A stretch of 64,000 nt of DNA from Flavobacterium endoglycinae (GCF_017352115.1 NZ_CP071448.1:3570001-3634000); one strand, 5' to 3'; shown: positions 1 through 9,020, numbered from the stretch's first letter. Program-made: numbers and translations. Notes: generated by a model from the letters alone, not told the origin.

Positions 1-1
1 A

Positions 2-370
2 TTTTTAATTACTCAGCCTCAAGTTAAAAAAGTTTATACAGAAGAAGAAATTTTGGCAAATGCTGGAAATGATTATTCTCTTAATTTTGTAGCAAAAGGA
101 TATGATGTAACACAAAACGGTGATTTAGTTATTGTAGATAAGCCGGGAGATATAGAATATTCAACTACTGGTACATCTCACGGAACTATTTATAGTTATG
201 ATACACACGTTCCGGCCATTTTCTACGGATGGAATATTAAGAAAGGAGAATCTTATGATAAAAAGGCTATTACAGAAATTGCTCCGACAATAGCTCAGAA
301 AATTAAAGTTACTTTTCCAAACGGAACTGAAGCTAAGGTAATGACTGAAGTTCTTGATAACAAGAAATAA
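2..370 (+). CDS. PafA-type alkaline phosphatase, C-terminal part (5' end outside window)
   Basis: The reading frame is open to the left edge, so only the last 122 residues are visible; any start codon inside the window (such as the TTG at 53) is internal. The segment GTSHGTIYSYDTHVPAIFYG matches the C-terminal part of the PafA-like alkaline phosphatase/type I phosphodiesterase family, where the His of the SHG segment and a further His in YDTHVP help bind the zinc pair. These enzymes are exported to the periplasm and release phosphate from phosphomonoesters; the signal peptide and the nucleophile would lie upstream. A hairpin terminator follows the stop codon. Family assignment is fairly secure; substrate is unknown. 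Confidence 0.8.
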   Translation, partial: FLITQPQVKKVYTEEEILANAGNDYSLNFVAKGYDVTQNGDLVIVDKPGDIEYSTTGTSHGTIYSYDTHVPAIFYGWNIKKGESYDKKAITEIAPTIAQKIKVTFPNGTEAKVMTEVLDNKK

Positions 371-387
371 TAAAATATACTATTTTA

Positions 388-415
388 AACCTGTCTTGTG
401 TGAGACAGGTTTTTC
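388..415 (+). terminator. Rho-independent terminator after the phosphatase gene
   Basis: AACCTGTC and GACAGGTT form an 8 bp stem with an 8-base loop, followed by TTTTC. It lies 18 bp after the stop codon of the phosphatase gene. Confidence 0.75.
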
Positions 416-423
416 TTATGCAT

Positions 424-456
424 AAAAAAAGGCTTTTCAATTAAGAAAAGCCTTTA
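424..456 (-). terminator. Terminator for ald
   Basis: AAAGGCTTTTC and GAAAAGCCTTT form an 11 bp perfect stem with loop AATTAA. Read on the minus strand it is followed by a T-rich run, so it ends transcription of ald, whose stop codon is at 495. Confidence 0.75.
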
Positions 457-494
457 TAATAGTGACTTAGTAAGCACTTATATAAGTATTAGCA

Positions 495-1613
495 CTATGC
501 GTTTGCTAATACTATTTCTTCGTTAAAAGGAAGATTCCAAGCTTCAGCAACTCCTTTGTAAAGGATTTTTCCATTAGCTACGTTTAATCCTTTTTTCAAT
601 TCTTCATTTTCTGCACATGCTTTTTCCCATCCTTTGTTTGCTAATTGTACAGCATAAGGTAAAGTTGCGTTTGTTAAAGCTAAAGTAGACGTGTAAGGAA
701 CAGCTCCCGGCATATTAGCAACACAGTAGTGAACGATATCGTCAATAATGAAAGTTGGGTTTTCGTGAGTTGTTGGAGTACAAGTTTCAATACATCCTCC
801 TTGGTCAACAGCGACATCAACAACAACAGTTCCTGGACGCATTAATTTAAGCATATCACGAGTAATTAAGTGAGGTGCTTTTGCTCCTGGAATTAAAACT
901 GCTCCAACAATTAAGTCAGCATCTTTAATTGCTCTTGTAATATTATAATGGTTAGACATTTCGGTATTTACGTTAGCTGGCATAATATCGTCTAATTGAC
1001 GTAAACGTGGCAAGCTTAAGTCCATGATAGTTACTTGAGCACCTAATCCAGCAGCCATTTTAGCAGCTTGAGTTCCTACAATTCCTCCACCTAAAACTAA
1101 TACTTTCGCTGGTGGTACACCTGGAACACCTCCTAAAAGAATTCCTCTTCCTTTTAATGGTTTTTCAAGATATTTTGCTCCTTGTTGAATTGCCATACGA
1201 CCTGCAACTTCAGACATTGGAACTAATAATGGTAAACTTCTGTCTGTTTTCTCTACCGTTTCGTAAGCTAAACAAACAGCTCCTCTTTCTAACATTGCAT
1301 GCGTTAATTCCTCAGAAGATGCAAAGTGGAAATAAGTAAATAATAATTGATCTTTTTTGATCAATGGGTATTCAGAAGCAATTGGCTCTTTTACTTTGAT
1401 GATCATTTCTGCAATTGCATAAACTTCTTCAATAGTTGGTAAAACTACTGCACCAGCCTCAGCATATTCTGCATCAGCAAAACCACTTCCTAAACCAGCA
1501 GTAGATTGTACATAAACTGTATGTCCGTGTTTTTTCATTTCAGAAACACCGGCAGGAGTTAGAGCAACTCTGTTTTCGTTATTTTTTATTTCTTTAGGAA
1601 CACCTATTATCAT
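495..1613 (-). CDS. ald: Alanine dehydrogenase
   Basis: 372 residues, the normal family length. It catalyses the reversible NAD-dependent oxidative deamination of L-alanine to pyruvate and ammonia in the cytoplasm. The N-terminus MIIGVPKEIKNNENRVALTP is the family signature, with the substrate-binding Arg15, Lys74 (VKEP) and His96 (FHF) all in place. The Rossmann NAD motif GGGIVG is at 175-180 and the catalytic Asp lies in VVVDVAVDQGG. It is divergent from an Lrp/AsnC regulator gene 200 bp away, a common arrangement in which the regulator senses an amino acid and controls the dehydrogenase; that control is inferred. A -7 promoter element sits about 38 bp upstream of the ATG. Identification is very secure. 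Confidence 0.96.
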   Translation of the reverse strand: MIIGVPKEIKNNENRVALTPAGVSEMKKHGHTVYVQSTAGLGSGFADAEYAEAGAVVLPTIEEVYAIAEMIIKVKEPIASEYPLIKKDQLLFTYFHFASSEELTHAMLERGAVCLAYETVEKTDRSLPLLVPMSEVAGRMAIQQGAKYLEKPLKGRGILLGGVPGVPPAKVLVLGGGIVGTQAAKMAAGLGAQVTIMDLSLPRLRQLDDIMPANVNTEMSNHYNITRAIKDADLIVGAVLIPGAKAPHLITRDMLKLMRPGTVVVDVAVDQGGCIETCTPTTHENPTFIIDDIVHYCVANMPGAVPYTSTLALTNATLPYAVQLANKGWEKACAENEELKKGLNVANGKILYKGVAEAWNLPFNEEIVLANA

Positions 1614-1650
1614 TTTGTTATATTTTTTGTTTTTATTGAAATTGTTTTTA

Positions 1651-1658
1651 CAAATCTA
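1651..1658 (-). promoter_or_regulatory. Putative ald promoter (-7 element)
   Basis: On the minus strand the sequence reads TAGATTTG, matching the Bacteroidota -7 consensus TAnnTTTG; a TTA in place of TTG lies 23 bp upstream. Predicted 5' leader is about 30 nt. Confidence 0.5.
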
Positions 1659-1813
1659 CAGATAGAGAATAAATTATGGTTTAACATGCGATAAATAAGA
1701 AAATATTATTTTATTTTTTACTTTTACAGAAAAATATTCTGATTCTGTTAAGAATTGATTCTCCAAAAAGAAAAAATGACTAAATCAGCTTATTTTAATA
1801 AAACGTTTTCGTT

Positions 1814-2272
1814 ATGGCTTTAGATGAAATTGACAAAAAAATCTTACGTCTTTTACAGGAAGATGCGCATTATACTTTAAAAGATATTGCAAACAAAATA
1901 AATTTGTCCTTGACACCTGTTCATGATAGGGTGAAACGTCTTGAAAAAGATGGTATTATCGAAAAATATGTGACGCTTTTAGACAAGAAAAAATTGGGAA
2001 ATAATTTGACAGTTTATTGTCAGGTCACACTCGTAAAACAAACTTATGACACGTCTGAAGGATTTAATCAGTCAATTTTAAATCTACCCGAAGTTGTAGA
2101 ATGTAATTATGTTTCTGGAAATTTTGATTACATGCTTAAAATTATCATTCCGGATATGGAAAGCTATCATCATTTTCATCAGAAAAAATTATCGGTTCTT
2201 CCAGAAGTTTCTCTAATTAATACTGTTTTTGTTATTTCGGAAGTGAAGAGTACCACAGTTCTGCCTATTTAA
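1814..2272 (+). CDS. Lrp/AsnC family transcriptional regulator
   Basis: 152 residues with the two-part Lrp layout: an N-terminal winged HTH (about 1-60, beginning LDEIDKKILRLLQEDAHYTL) and a C-terminal ligand-binding RAM domain (about 68-145). Such proteins form dimers to octamers that bind DNA in response to amino acids. Its position back-to-back with ald suggests that it regulates ald and itself through the 200 bp shared upstream region, possibly with alanine as effector; this is inference from gene order. The gene is monocistronic, closed by a terminator. Confidence 0.92.
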   Translation: MALDEIDKKILRLLQEDAHYTLKDIANKINLSLTPVHDRVKRLEKDGIIEKYVTLLDKKKLGNNLTVYCQVTLVKQTYDTSEGFNQSILNLPEVVECNYVSGNFDYMLKIIIPDMESYHHFHQKKLSVLPEVSLINTVFVISEVKSTTVLPI

Positions 2273-2281
2273 AACAAAATA

Positions 2282-2312
2282 AAAACCATCAGGAACTCCC
2301 GATGGTTTTAGA
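2282..2312 (+). terminator. Terminator after the Lrp gene
   Basis: AAAACCATC and GATGGTTTT form a 9 bp stem around a 10-base loop. It lies between the convergent Lrp and GAPDH genes. The run after the stem is short (TTTTAG). Confidence 0.6.
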
Positions 2313-2333
2313 AAAAAGTTAGTTTTGGTTGAA

Positions 2334-3782
2334 TTAATAATAGGTATAACGTCTTACTTTGGCAATATATTTTGCTAAACGAATAACTTGATGGCTATAT
2401 CCGTATTCATTATCGTACCAGATGTATAAGACTATATTTTTTCCGTCTTTTGACACAATTGTAGCATTGCTATCATAAATAGATGGAGCAGAAGTTCCTA
2501 CAATGTCAGACGAAACTAATTCGTTGTTTAAAGAATATTTTATCTGCTCTACCAATTCTCCTTCAAGAGCATATTTCTTCATGATTTTATTGATTCCAGA
2601 AATTGATGTTGCTTTTTTAACTTCTAAATTTAGAACAGCAAGTGATCCATTTGGCACCGGAACGCGAATTGCATTTGAAGTTAATTTCCCTTCTAATGAT
2701 GGTAAAGCTTTTGCTACAGCGCTTCCTGCTCCGGTTTCGGTAATGACCATATTTAAAGCTGCAGCTCTTCCGCGGCGGTATTTTCTGTGCATATTATCAA
2801 CGAGATTCTGGTCGTTAGTGTAAGCATGAATGGTTTCTAAATGCCCTTTTACAACACCAAGACTTTCTTCCACCACTTTTAAAACTGGTGTAATAGCATT
2901 TGTGGTGCAAGAAGCTGCCGAAAATATACTTATTTCGTCTGGATTAAAATCATTATGATTAACGCCATGAACAATATTGGGAACTCCTTTTCCAGGTGCG
3001 GTCAATAAAACTTTGTTTACTCCATTTGAAGTTAAATGTCTTTTTAGGGCTTCTTCTGTTGTAAAAGCACCTGTATTGTCAATTACTAAAGCATCATTGA
3101 TTCCGTATGTTGTATAATCAATTTCTTCAGGTGAATTTGCAGTAATGATATGAACTGTTGTTCCATTAATAATCAAAGCATTATTTTTTGGATCGGCAAT
3201 TACAGATCCCTGAAAATCGCCATGAATAGAATCATATCGCAATAGAGAAGCTCGTTTCTCTAAACTCGATGCATCATTTTTGTCACGCGTTACAATAGCT
3301 CTTAAACGCAGTTGATTTCCTTTTCCGGTTTTTGACATTAGCTCTCTTGCTAATAAACGCCCAATTCTTCCGAAACCATATAAAACAACATCTTTAGGTT
3401 GTATTTCTTTAGAAGATTTTGCTTTTTTCAATTTTTCAATAACAAAATATCGTGCATCAGGATATTTTTCATCTTCTAAACGATATTCGTAAGTTAGTTT
3501 TCCCAAGTCAATTTTGGCTGGTGGAAGATCTAAGGATAAAACAACTTTTGCGATTTCAACCGAATCAAAAATAGTGATTGGTTTACCCACAAATTCACCA
3601 GCATATTGATGAAGGTTAATAATATCGCTTACGTTTTTATCCAATAATTGATTTTTGAATAAAACCATTTCGATGGATTTGTCATACCATAAATCGCTTA
3701 TGACTTTGATTAATTCGACACCGGCTTTTCGTCGGTCAACTTGTAATGTTACCTCTTTTTGGTACAATGATTTGTTACTCAT
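2334..3782 (-). CDS. Glyceraldehyde-3-phosphate dehydrogenase, long form
   Basis: 482 residues against about 335 for classical GAPDH. Residues 1-130 form an N-terminal extension not found in the glycolytic enzyme; the catalytic body starts at the NAD motif GFGRIGR (136-142) and contains the nucleophile Cys292 in SAASCTTNAITPV, with the partner His further on. It phosphorylates and oxidises glyceraldehyde 3-phosphate to 1,3-bisphosphoglycerate. This long type is known in Flavobacteriia and some other bacteria, often beside a second classical enzyme elsewhere in the genome; whether it works in glycolysis or gluconeogenesis here cannot be told from sequence. A good -7 promoter element precedes it. 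Confidence 0.92.
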   Translation of the reverse strand: MSNKSLYQKEVTLQVDRRKAGVELIKVISDLWYDKSIEMVLFKNQLLDKNVSDIINLHQYAGEFVGKPITIFDSVEIAKVVLSLDLPPAKIDLGKLTYEYRLEDEKYPDARYFVIEKLKKAKSSKEIQPKDVVLYGFGRIGRLLARELMSKTGKGNQLRLRAIVTRDKNDASSLEKRASLLRYDSIHGDFQGSVIADPKNNALIINGTTVHIITANSPEEIDYTTYGINDALVIDNTGAFTTEEALKRHLTSNGVNKVLLTAPGKGVPNIVHGVNHNDFNPDEISIFSAASCTTNAITPVLKVVEESLGVVKGHLETIHAYTNDQNLVDNMHRKYRRGRAAALNMVITETGAGSAVAKALPSLEGKLTSNAIRVPVPNGSLAVLNLEVKKATSISGINKIMKKYALEGELVEQIKYSLNNELVSSDIVGTSAPSIYDSNATIVSKDGKNIVLYIWYDNEYGYSHQVIRLAKYIAKVRRYTYY

Positions 3783-3822
3783 AATTGAAAAAATAAAATG
3801 CTCACTATTTTAAAATTTTGCG

Positions 3823-3830
3823 CAAAAGTA
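3823..3830 (-). promoter_or_regulatory. Putative GAPDH promoter (-7 element)
   Basis: TACTTTTG on the minus strand, an exact TAnnTTTG match, 40 bp upstream of the ATG. The -33 position reads TTT rather than TTG. Confidence 0.5.
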
Positions 3831-3878
3831 TCTATTTCAATCGATTTCGTAAACTATTTTAGCATTTATTTTTGAAAA

Positions 3879-3916
3879 CAAAAAAGCCACCTTAAATTTT
3901 TAAGATGGCTTTTTAT
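3879..3916 (-). terminator. Terminator after the HtrA gene
   Basis: AAAAAGCCA and TGGCTTTTT pair, and the stem extends through CCTTAAA/TTAAGA with one G-U pair. T-runs on both sides make it potentially bidirectional. It ends the htrA transcript before the GAPDH promoter. Confidence 0.65.
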
Positions 3917-3920
3917 TTGT

Positions 3921-3983
3921 TTTCAGTCGGAGTCACTGTTTACAGTTTTGTTATACTAAAAACTGTGACCGAAAATTGCGACT
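3921..3983. repeat. ACTG-word inverted repeat (family A, copy 1)
   Basis: Two arms rich in the word CAGT/ACTG (left CAGTCGGAGTCACTGTTTAC, right TGTGACCGAAAATTGCGACT) face each other around a short loop. The right arm reaches into the stop codon of the htrA gene. Four related copies are at 23626, 33584, 33671 and 33967. Confidence 0.6.
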
Positions 3984-5382
3984 ATATAATAATTCTGAAT
4001 ATCTCCCCGTTTTTGTTGATCATTTCGATACGAACGCTTTGTCCTTCATCTTTTTTGTTCAAAAGTTTTGAAACGGTTTCAACATTTGTTGCTTTCACAT
4101 TATCAATACTTAAAATGATATTGCCTTGTAATTCATTTTGATACTGCATCAAATTTTCATTAGTGATGTTTTTAATTTTTACACCATAATCAATTCTGAA
4201 TTTTTTCTTATCGGCAGCGTCAATATTTTCTAATTCAATTCCTTTAAATTCAGTGCTGAAGAATTCATTTTTACTTAAAGTTACAGGAACTGTTTTAGTT
4301 TTGCCGTCTTTTATATACGTTACTTTTACAACATCGTTAGGACGTTTTGTATTGATGTAACCAGAAAGATCAGCAAAAGTAGAAATGTTTTGATCGTCTA
4401 ATTTTACAATAATATCACCTTTTGTAAGCCCAGCTTTTTCTGCGCCAGAGTTTTTCGAAACTTTATTGATGTAAAAACCTTGAGTTTCTGTAACGCCTAA
4501 TTCTTTTGAAGCTGTGCTATTAAGTTCGCCGCCTTCAACGCCCAGAATTCCTCTCTGCACATTTCCATATTCCATAATATCCTCAATAATTTTTCGGGCA
4601 ATATTAGATGGAACAGCAAAAGAATATCCAACATACGATCCTGTCATTGACGAAATCATGGTGTTAATTCCAATTAATTCTCCTCTTGTATTTACTAACG
4701 CTCCACCGCTATTACCTGGGTTAACTGCGGCATCTGTCTGAATAAATGACTGAATTCCGCTTTGGTCTAAATTTCTGGCTTTCGCCGAAACAATTCCAGC
4801 AGTAACAGTAGATGTTAAATTATAAGGGTTACCAACTGCCAAAACCCATTCTCCAACTTTAACAGAATCTGAATTTGCAAATGCAGTGTAAGGTAATTTT
4901 TCATCAGCATTGATTTTTAATAATGCGATGTCCATTTTAGAATCCGTTCCTATAAGCTTCGCTTTGTATGATTTTTTGTTGTTTAAGGTAATCTCAATTT
5001 CAGAAGCATCTTTGATAACGTGATTGTTGGTTACGATATAACCATCTTCAGAAATAATAACACCAGAACCAGTTCCAACCTGTTCTTGCTGCTGTTGTCC
5101 GCCATATCCGTAAAAGAATTCCAGCATTGGGTTGCTAATTGTTCTTCTAGATACATTTTTTACGTGCACAACGGTGTGGATTGTTTTATCAGCTGCTTCG
5201 GTGAAATCAACTGCATCTCCGGGTAATCCAACTGTTTTTCCATATGAATTAGGGGCAAGGGTAACAACAGAATTTCCTTTTCCTAAAAGTGAATCACTGC
5301 CGTCAAATAATAACTTGTAAGCACCAAGTGTAGTAGCACCACTTAGAAGTGAAACTAAAAATAAGGTTGAAAATTTTTTCAT
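3982..5382 (-). CDS. Periplasmic HtrA/DegP-type serine protease with two PDZ domains
   Basis: 466 residues. An N-terminal signal or anchor (about 4-25) sends it to the periplasm. The trypsin-like domain carries the full triad: His121 in TNNHVIKD, Asp151 in SKMDIALLKI and Ser225 in NPGNSGGALV. A first PDZ domain spans about 275-370 and a shorter second PDZ about 385-466. Family members degrade or refold damaged envelope proteins. The stretch GYGGQQQQEQ before the protease domain corresponds to the regulatory LA loop and is short. It is transcribed alone, divergently from dapF. Assignment is secure; equating it with DegP or DegS is not possible from sequence alone. Confidence 0.93.
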   Translation of the reverse strand: MKKFSTLFLVSLLSGATTLGAYKLLFDGSDSLLGKGNSVVTLAPNSYGKTVGLPGDAVDFTEAADKTIHTVVHVKNVSRRTISNPMLEFFYGYGGQQQQEQVGTGSGVIISEDGYIVTNNHVIKDASEIEITLNNKKSYKAKLIGTDSKMDIALLKINADEKLPYTAFANSDSVKVGEWVLAVGNPYNLTSTVTAGIVSAKARNLDQSGIQSFIQTDAAVNPGNSGGALVNTRGELIGINTMISSMTGSYVGYSFAVPSNIARKIIEDIMEYGNVQRGILGVEGGELNSTASKELGVTETQGFYINKVSKNSGAEKAGLTKGDIIVKLDDQNISTFADLSGYINTKRPNDVVKVTYIKDGKTKTVPVTLSKNEFFSTEFKGIELENIDAADKKKFRIDYGVKIKNITNENLMQYQNELQGNIILSIDNVKATNVETVSKLLNKKDEGQSVRIEMINKNGEIFRIII

Positions 5383-5518
5383 ATTACAGTTTATTTTTTT
5401 GAGTTGTTTAGATATTTGTTTTTAACATTTAGTAACGTAAAATTATGCCAAAAAATTATTTGAAAAAATGGTTTAACGCTCTTTAACAATGATTAACATT
5501 TCATTAATTAATAGTTCG

Positions 5519-5526
5519 TACTTTTG
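5519..5526 (+). promoter_or_regulatory. Putative dapF promoter (-7 element)
   Basis: TACTTTTG, an exact -7 match, 20 bp before the dapF ATG. The -33 site shows TTA rather than TTG. The leader would be about 12 nt. Confidence 0.5.
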
Positions 5527-5545
5527 TATTTCTAACAACTAAAAA

Positions 5546-6328
5546 ATGCAAATAGAATTTTATAAATATCAAGGAACTGGAAATGATTTTGTAATGATTG
5601 ATAATCGTTCAGATTTCTTTCCAAAAAATGATGTAAAACTTATTGAGCGTCTGTGTGACAGACGTTTCGGAATTGGGGCAGACGGACTTATTTTGCTTGA
5701 AAATGATTCTGAAACTGATTTCAGAATGGTATATTACAATTCAGATGGAAATCAAAGTTCGATGTGTGGAAACGGCGGAAGATGCCTTGTTGCCTTTGCC
5801 AATCAGCTTGGTGTTATTGATGATAAAACTACTTTTATAGCTACAGATGGACTTCATCATGCTTCTGTAGGTGATGATGCCATTGTATCTCTTCAGATGA
5901 TTGATGTGAATGAAGTACAAAAAAAAGATTCTTATACTTTTCTAAATACAGGATCACCACATCATGTTCAGCTTGTTGATGATTTAGAGCATTATAATGT
6001 AAAAGAAAATGGTGCAGCTATTCGTTACGGCGAATTGTACGGTGAAAAAGGAAGTAATGTTAATTTTGTAAAGAAAGTTGATGATGGAACATTTTCGCTT
6101 CGTACTTACGAAAGAGGTGTTGAAGATGAAACCTTGGCTTGCGGGACTGGTGCAACAGCTGTAGCAATTGCTATGAATGCCATTGGAGAAACAGATAAAA
6201 CTTCTATCAATTTAAATGTTGAAGGAGGAAAACTGGTTGTTTCTTTTGATAAAGAAAATGATCATTATACAAATGTATTTCTTACCGGACCAGCCAAATT
6301 TGTTTTTAAAGGCACTATAGAAATTTAA
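5546..6328 (+). CDS. dapF: Diaminopimelate epimerase
   Basis: 260 residues. It interconverts LL- and meso-diaminopimelate, the last step before lysine and the source of the peptidoglycan cross-linking residue. Both catalytic cysteines of the cofactor-independent two-base mechanism are present: Cys74 in SSMCGNGGRC and Cys199 in ETLACGTGAT. It heads a run of three plus-strand genes (dapF, acetyltransferase, mltG), two of which concern the cell wall; a 64 bp gap separates it from the second. Identification is secure. Confidence 0.96.
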   Translation: MQIEFYKYQGTGNDFVMIDNRSDFFPKNDVKLIERLCDRRFGIGADGLILLENDSETDFRMVYYNSDGNQSSMCGNGGRCLVAFANQLGVIDDKTTFIATDGLHHASVGDDAIVSLQMIDVNEVQKKDSYTFLNTGSPHHVQLVDDLEHYNVKENGAAIRYGELYGEKGSNVNFVKKVDDGTFSLRTYERGVEDETLACGTGATAVAIAMNAIGETDKTSINLNVEGGKLVVSFDKENDHYTNVFLTGPAKFVFKGTIEI

Positions 6329-6392
6329 TACATCCAATTTTTAAATTCTCAATCACAATCTTTAATTTTAAATTCAATAATCTAAAAATCAG

Positions 6393-6932
6393 ATGATCAC
6401 ACTCAAAGGCGAATCCATTTATCTTCGTGCACTTGAACCCGAGGATTTAGAATTTGTATATTCTATGGAAAACGATCAAAGCATTTGGGAAGTCAGTAAT
6501 ACCAATACACCATACAGCCGATATCTGATTAGACAATATCTCGAAAATGCACAGCAGGATATTTATGAAGCAAAACAGCTTCGTCTGGCTATCTGTCAGG
6601 ATGAAGATTTTCCTGCTATTGGTTTGATAGATTTATTTGAATTTGACCCGAAAAATAATAGGGCAGGGATTGGTATCGTAATTCAGAAGAATGAAAATAG
6701 AGGACAAAATATTGGTTCTGAGGCATTAGAACTTTTAATAAAATACTCTTTTTTCAATTTAAATCTCCATCAGATTTATGCAAATATTAGTACAAATAAT
6801 GAAGCAAGTATAGCTCTTTTTACTAAATTTGGTTTTGAGAAAATAGGAATTAAAAAAGATTGGATTTTGCTGAATAACCACTATTACGACGAAGCAATTT
6901 TCCAGTTAATCAATAAAACATTTAAAACTTAA
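6393..6932 (+). CDS. GNAT family N-acetyltransferase (RimJ/RimL-like)
   Basis: 179 residues, a single GNAT fold of the Acetyltransf_3 type, beginning MITLKGESIYLRALEPEDL. The acetyl-CoA pyrophosphate-binding segment is around NRGQNIGSEALELLIKY (about 104-120). Relatives acetylate protein N-termini, amino acids or antibiotics; the substrate cannot be named. It lies between dapF and mltG with only 6 bp before the mltG start, so it is probably cotranscribed with mltG. Confidence 0.85.
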   Translation: MITLKGESIYLRALEPEDLEFVYSMENDQSIWEVSNTNTPYSRYLIRQYLENAQQDIYEAKQLRLAICQDEDFPAIGLIDLFEFDPKNNRAGIGIVIQKNENRGQNIGSEALELLIKYSFFNLNLHQIYANISTNNEASIALFTKFGFEKIGIKKDWILLNNHYYDEAIFQLINKTFKT

Positions 6933-6938
6933 GAAACT

Positions 6939-7979
6939 TTGAACTTAAAAAAAATCATCACCATAACCGCTGTAGCCGTAATTTCTGTTTTGTTGATTTA
7001 CGGATTTATTTTAATCAGCCGAATTTTTAGTGCCAATACTAAATTTGAAGAAAATGAAGTGTATGTGCATGTGCCAACGGGATCGAATTACAGTGATGTT
7101 AAAAAGATATTAGCACCATATATTAAGAATTTTGACAATTTTGAATTAGTGGCAAGCAAAAGAAGTTATCCTGAAAATGTAAAACCAGGACGTTTTCTTC
7201 TTAAAAAAGATATGAATAATATTGATTTAGTTCGTGCCATGCGCGCTAATGTTCCAGTAAAATTGGCATTTAACAATCAAGAACGCTTAGAGAACTTTGC
7301 TGGTAGAGTAGGTTCAGAAATTGAAGCAGACAGTACTTCTTTATTAAAAGCTTTTAGAGATCCTGCTTTTTTAGAAGCAAACGGATTTAATGAAGAGAAT
7401 GTTTTTGCGATGTTTATCCCAAATACATATGAGGTATATTGGAATACATCTGCAGAAAAGTTCCGTGATAAAATGATCAAAGAATATCATAAATTCTGGA
7501 CTCCTGAAAGAATCGAGCAAGCTAAAAAACAAGGATTGACTCCTGTTCAGGTTTCTATTTTGGCTTCAATTGTACATAAAGAATCGGTTAAAAGAGATGA
7601 AAGACCACGTATTGCTGGAGTTTATTTAAACCGTCTACGTCTTGAAATGCCATTACAAGCAGATCCAACGGTTATTTATGCTTTAAAATTAAGAGACAAT
7701 GATTTTGATCAAGTTATTAAAAGAGTGTTTTATAATGATTTGATTATGAAATCTCCTTATAATACCTATGTAAATATCGGACTTCCTCCGGGACCAATTG
7801 CAATGGCGGATATTACAGCTCTTGAAGCCGTTTTAAACCCAGAAAAACACGATTATATTTACTTTTGTGCTAGTGTAGATCGTTTCGGTTATCATGAATT
7901 TGCATCCAATTATGCAGATCATACTAAAAATGCTAAAAGATATTCAGACTGGATTGCCAGTCAAGGGGTAACTAGATAA
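6939..7979 (+). CDS. mltG: Endolytic murein transglycosylase MltG
   Basis: 346 residues. A TM helix (about 7-27) anchors it in the inner membrane; then follows a LysM-like segment and the YceG/MltG catalytic domain. The predicted catalytic Glu is Glu215 in SIVHKESV, aligned with E. coli Glu218, followed by the family motif AGVYLNRLR. It cleaves nascent glycan strands and helps set their length. The start is a TTG just 7 bp after the preceding stop codon; no ATG gives the anchor helix in frame, so TTG is preferred. A strong terminator follows. Confidence 0.93.
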   Translation: MNLKKIITITAVAVISVLLIYGFILISRIFSANTKFEENEVYVHVPTGSNYSDVKKILAPYIKNFDNFELVASKRSYPENVKPGRFLLKKDMNNIDLVRAMRANVPVKLAFNNQERLENFAGRVGSEIEADSTSLLKAFRDPAFLEANGFNEENVFAMFIPNTYEVYWNTSAEKFRDKMIKEYHKFWTPERIEQAKKQGLTPVQVSILASIVHKESVKRDERPRIAGVYLNRLRLEMPLQADPTVIYALKLRDNDFDQVIKRVFYNDLIMKSPYNTYVNIGLPPGPIAMADITALEAVLNPEKHDYIYFCASVDRFGYHEFASNYADHTKNAKRYSDWIASQGVTR

Positions 7980-8020
7980 CTTTGATTTTCGAATAATTTT
8001 CAATTCAAAATAACTTAAAA

Positions 8021-8072
8021 AAAGCTTTCAATCTGATTCAAATTTTTGAAAAGGATTGAGAGCTTTCTTTTA
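8021..8072 (+). terminator. Terminator after mltG
   Basis: AAAGCTTTCAATC and GATTGAGAGCTTT form a 13 bp stem with one G-U pair, and the long loop carries a small TCAAA/TTTGA hairpin of its own. CTTTTA follows. Confidence 0.65.
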
Positions 8073-8372
8073 TTTAAATATAAAAATCTTACAAAATTTA
8101 CATTTTAAATTGTAAGTTATTTCTTTCTTTTTAATCGAATTTACCTAAAATTGATATAAAATTGCACTTTTTTTAAATTTGTTTTTCCTGTTTTTGCTCT
8201 AAAATTTATTGATAGATTTCCTCTCGAACCTTGCGTAATTAAAGGGCTTAACTGGAATTGGCAGAATTTTGATTATCGTTTAAATCACTGATAATCAGAT
8301 TTTTTTGTTTTTAATTACTTTTGCATCGTAGAAATTTCAAAGAGGTGACAGCGATTTGAAGAAAAACAATTT
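8073..8372 (+). promoter_or_regulatory. 300 bp non-coding leader of the lysozyme-like gene
   Basis: No gene is visible. The stretch is AT-rich with a -7 match TACTTTTG at 8316-8323, 50 bp upstream of the next ATG; no TTG sits at the expected -33 distance. ACTGATAATCAG at 8287-8298 is a short dyad. Function beyond a promoter is not evident. Confidence 0.4.
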
Positions 8373-9017
8373 ATGATAAAGAAGTGGTATTTTTATGCGA
8401 GTTTGATCGTAATTATTACATTTTTAAGTTTGGGTTTTAAACCCTTTAGTGTCGAAACCAAACCGTGGTTTCTAACAGAAAAAACAGATGGCGCAGAATA
8501 CATGTTTCCGTCTGAAGAAAAGGATGATTATCCTAAAGTAAATCTAAACGTTCCATATACCGGAAAACGTCTTATCGGTTTTAAAGAAGCAGTCGCTTTT
8601 AAAGAATCTCAGGGAAAATACAAATTAGTGAATTCGCTGGGGTATATGGGAAAATATCAATTTGGTTCTAAAGCTTTACGTGCAATTGGTATCAGTGATG
8701 ACAAGGACTTCTTAAAAGATCCTGCTTTACAGGAAAAAGCTTTCGTAGCGCTATTATCCAAAAACAAATGGATTTTGCGTAATGAAATCGAAAAGTATGA
8801 AGGAAAAGTCATTAATGGCGTTAAAATCACCGAATCGGGAATTTTAGCGGCAGCACACTTAGGAGGTGCAGGATCAGTAAAGAACTTTTTTAAGCATGGA
8901 GGCAACAGGCATTTTAGAGATGCTTTTGGAACTTCTTTAAAAAGTTACTTAAGAGATTTTGCAGGCTATGATCTTTCTTTTATTGAGGCAGATAATAATG
9001 CCACAATTGACAATTAA
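8373..9017 (+). CDS. Exported lysozyme-like (transglycosylase-fold) protein
   Basis: 214 residues with an N-terminal signal/anchor (about 4-24). The central part, FKEAVAFKESQGKYKLVNSL then GYMGKYQFGSKAL, resembles the catalytic start of lytic transglycosylase/lysozyme-fold proteins, with Glu in FKES as the candidate acid; a later AAHLGGAGSVKNFF segment also fits that fold. It is expected to act on peptidoglycan in the periplasm. No LysM or SH3 module is seen. Similar proteins in flavobacteria are labelled peptidoglycan-binding. Its neighbour mltG also acts on the wall, but a separate promoter and the mltG terminator argue against an operon. Confidence 0.6.
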   Translation: MIKKWYFYASLIVIITFLSLGFKPFSVETKPWFLTEKTDGAEYMFPSEEKDDYPKVNLNVPYTGKRLIGFKEAVAFKESQGKYKLVNSLGYMGKYQFGSKALRAIGISDDKDFLKDPALQEKAFVALLSKNKWILRNEIEKYEGKVINGVKITESGILAAAHLGGAGSVKNFFKHGGNRHFRDAFGTSLKSYLRDFAGYDLSFIEADNNATIDN

Positions 9018-9020
9018 AAA

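Noticed and set aside
1112..1339. Plus-strand 75-codon frame within ald
   Set aside because: Shadow of the alanine dehydrogenase gene; no start signal or family.
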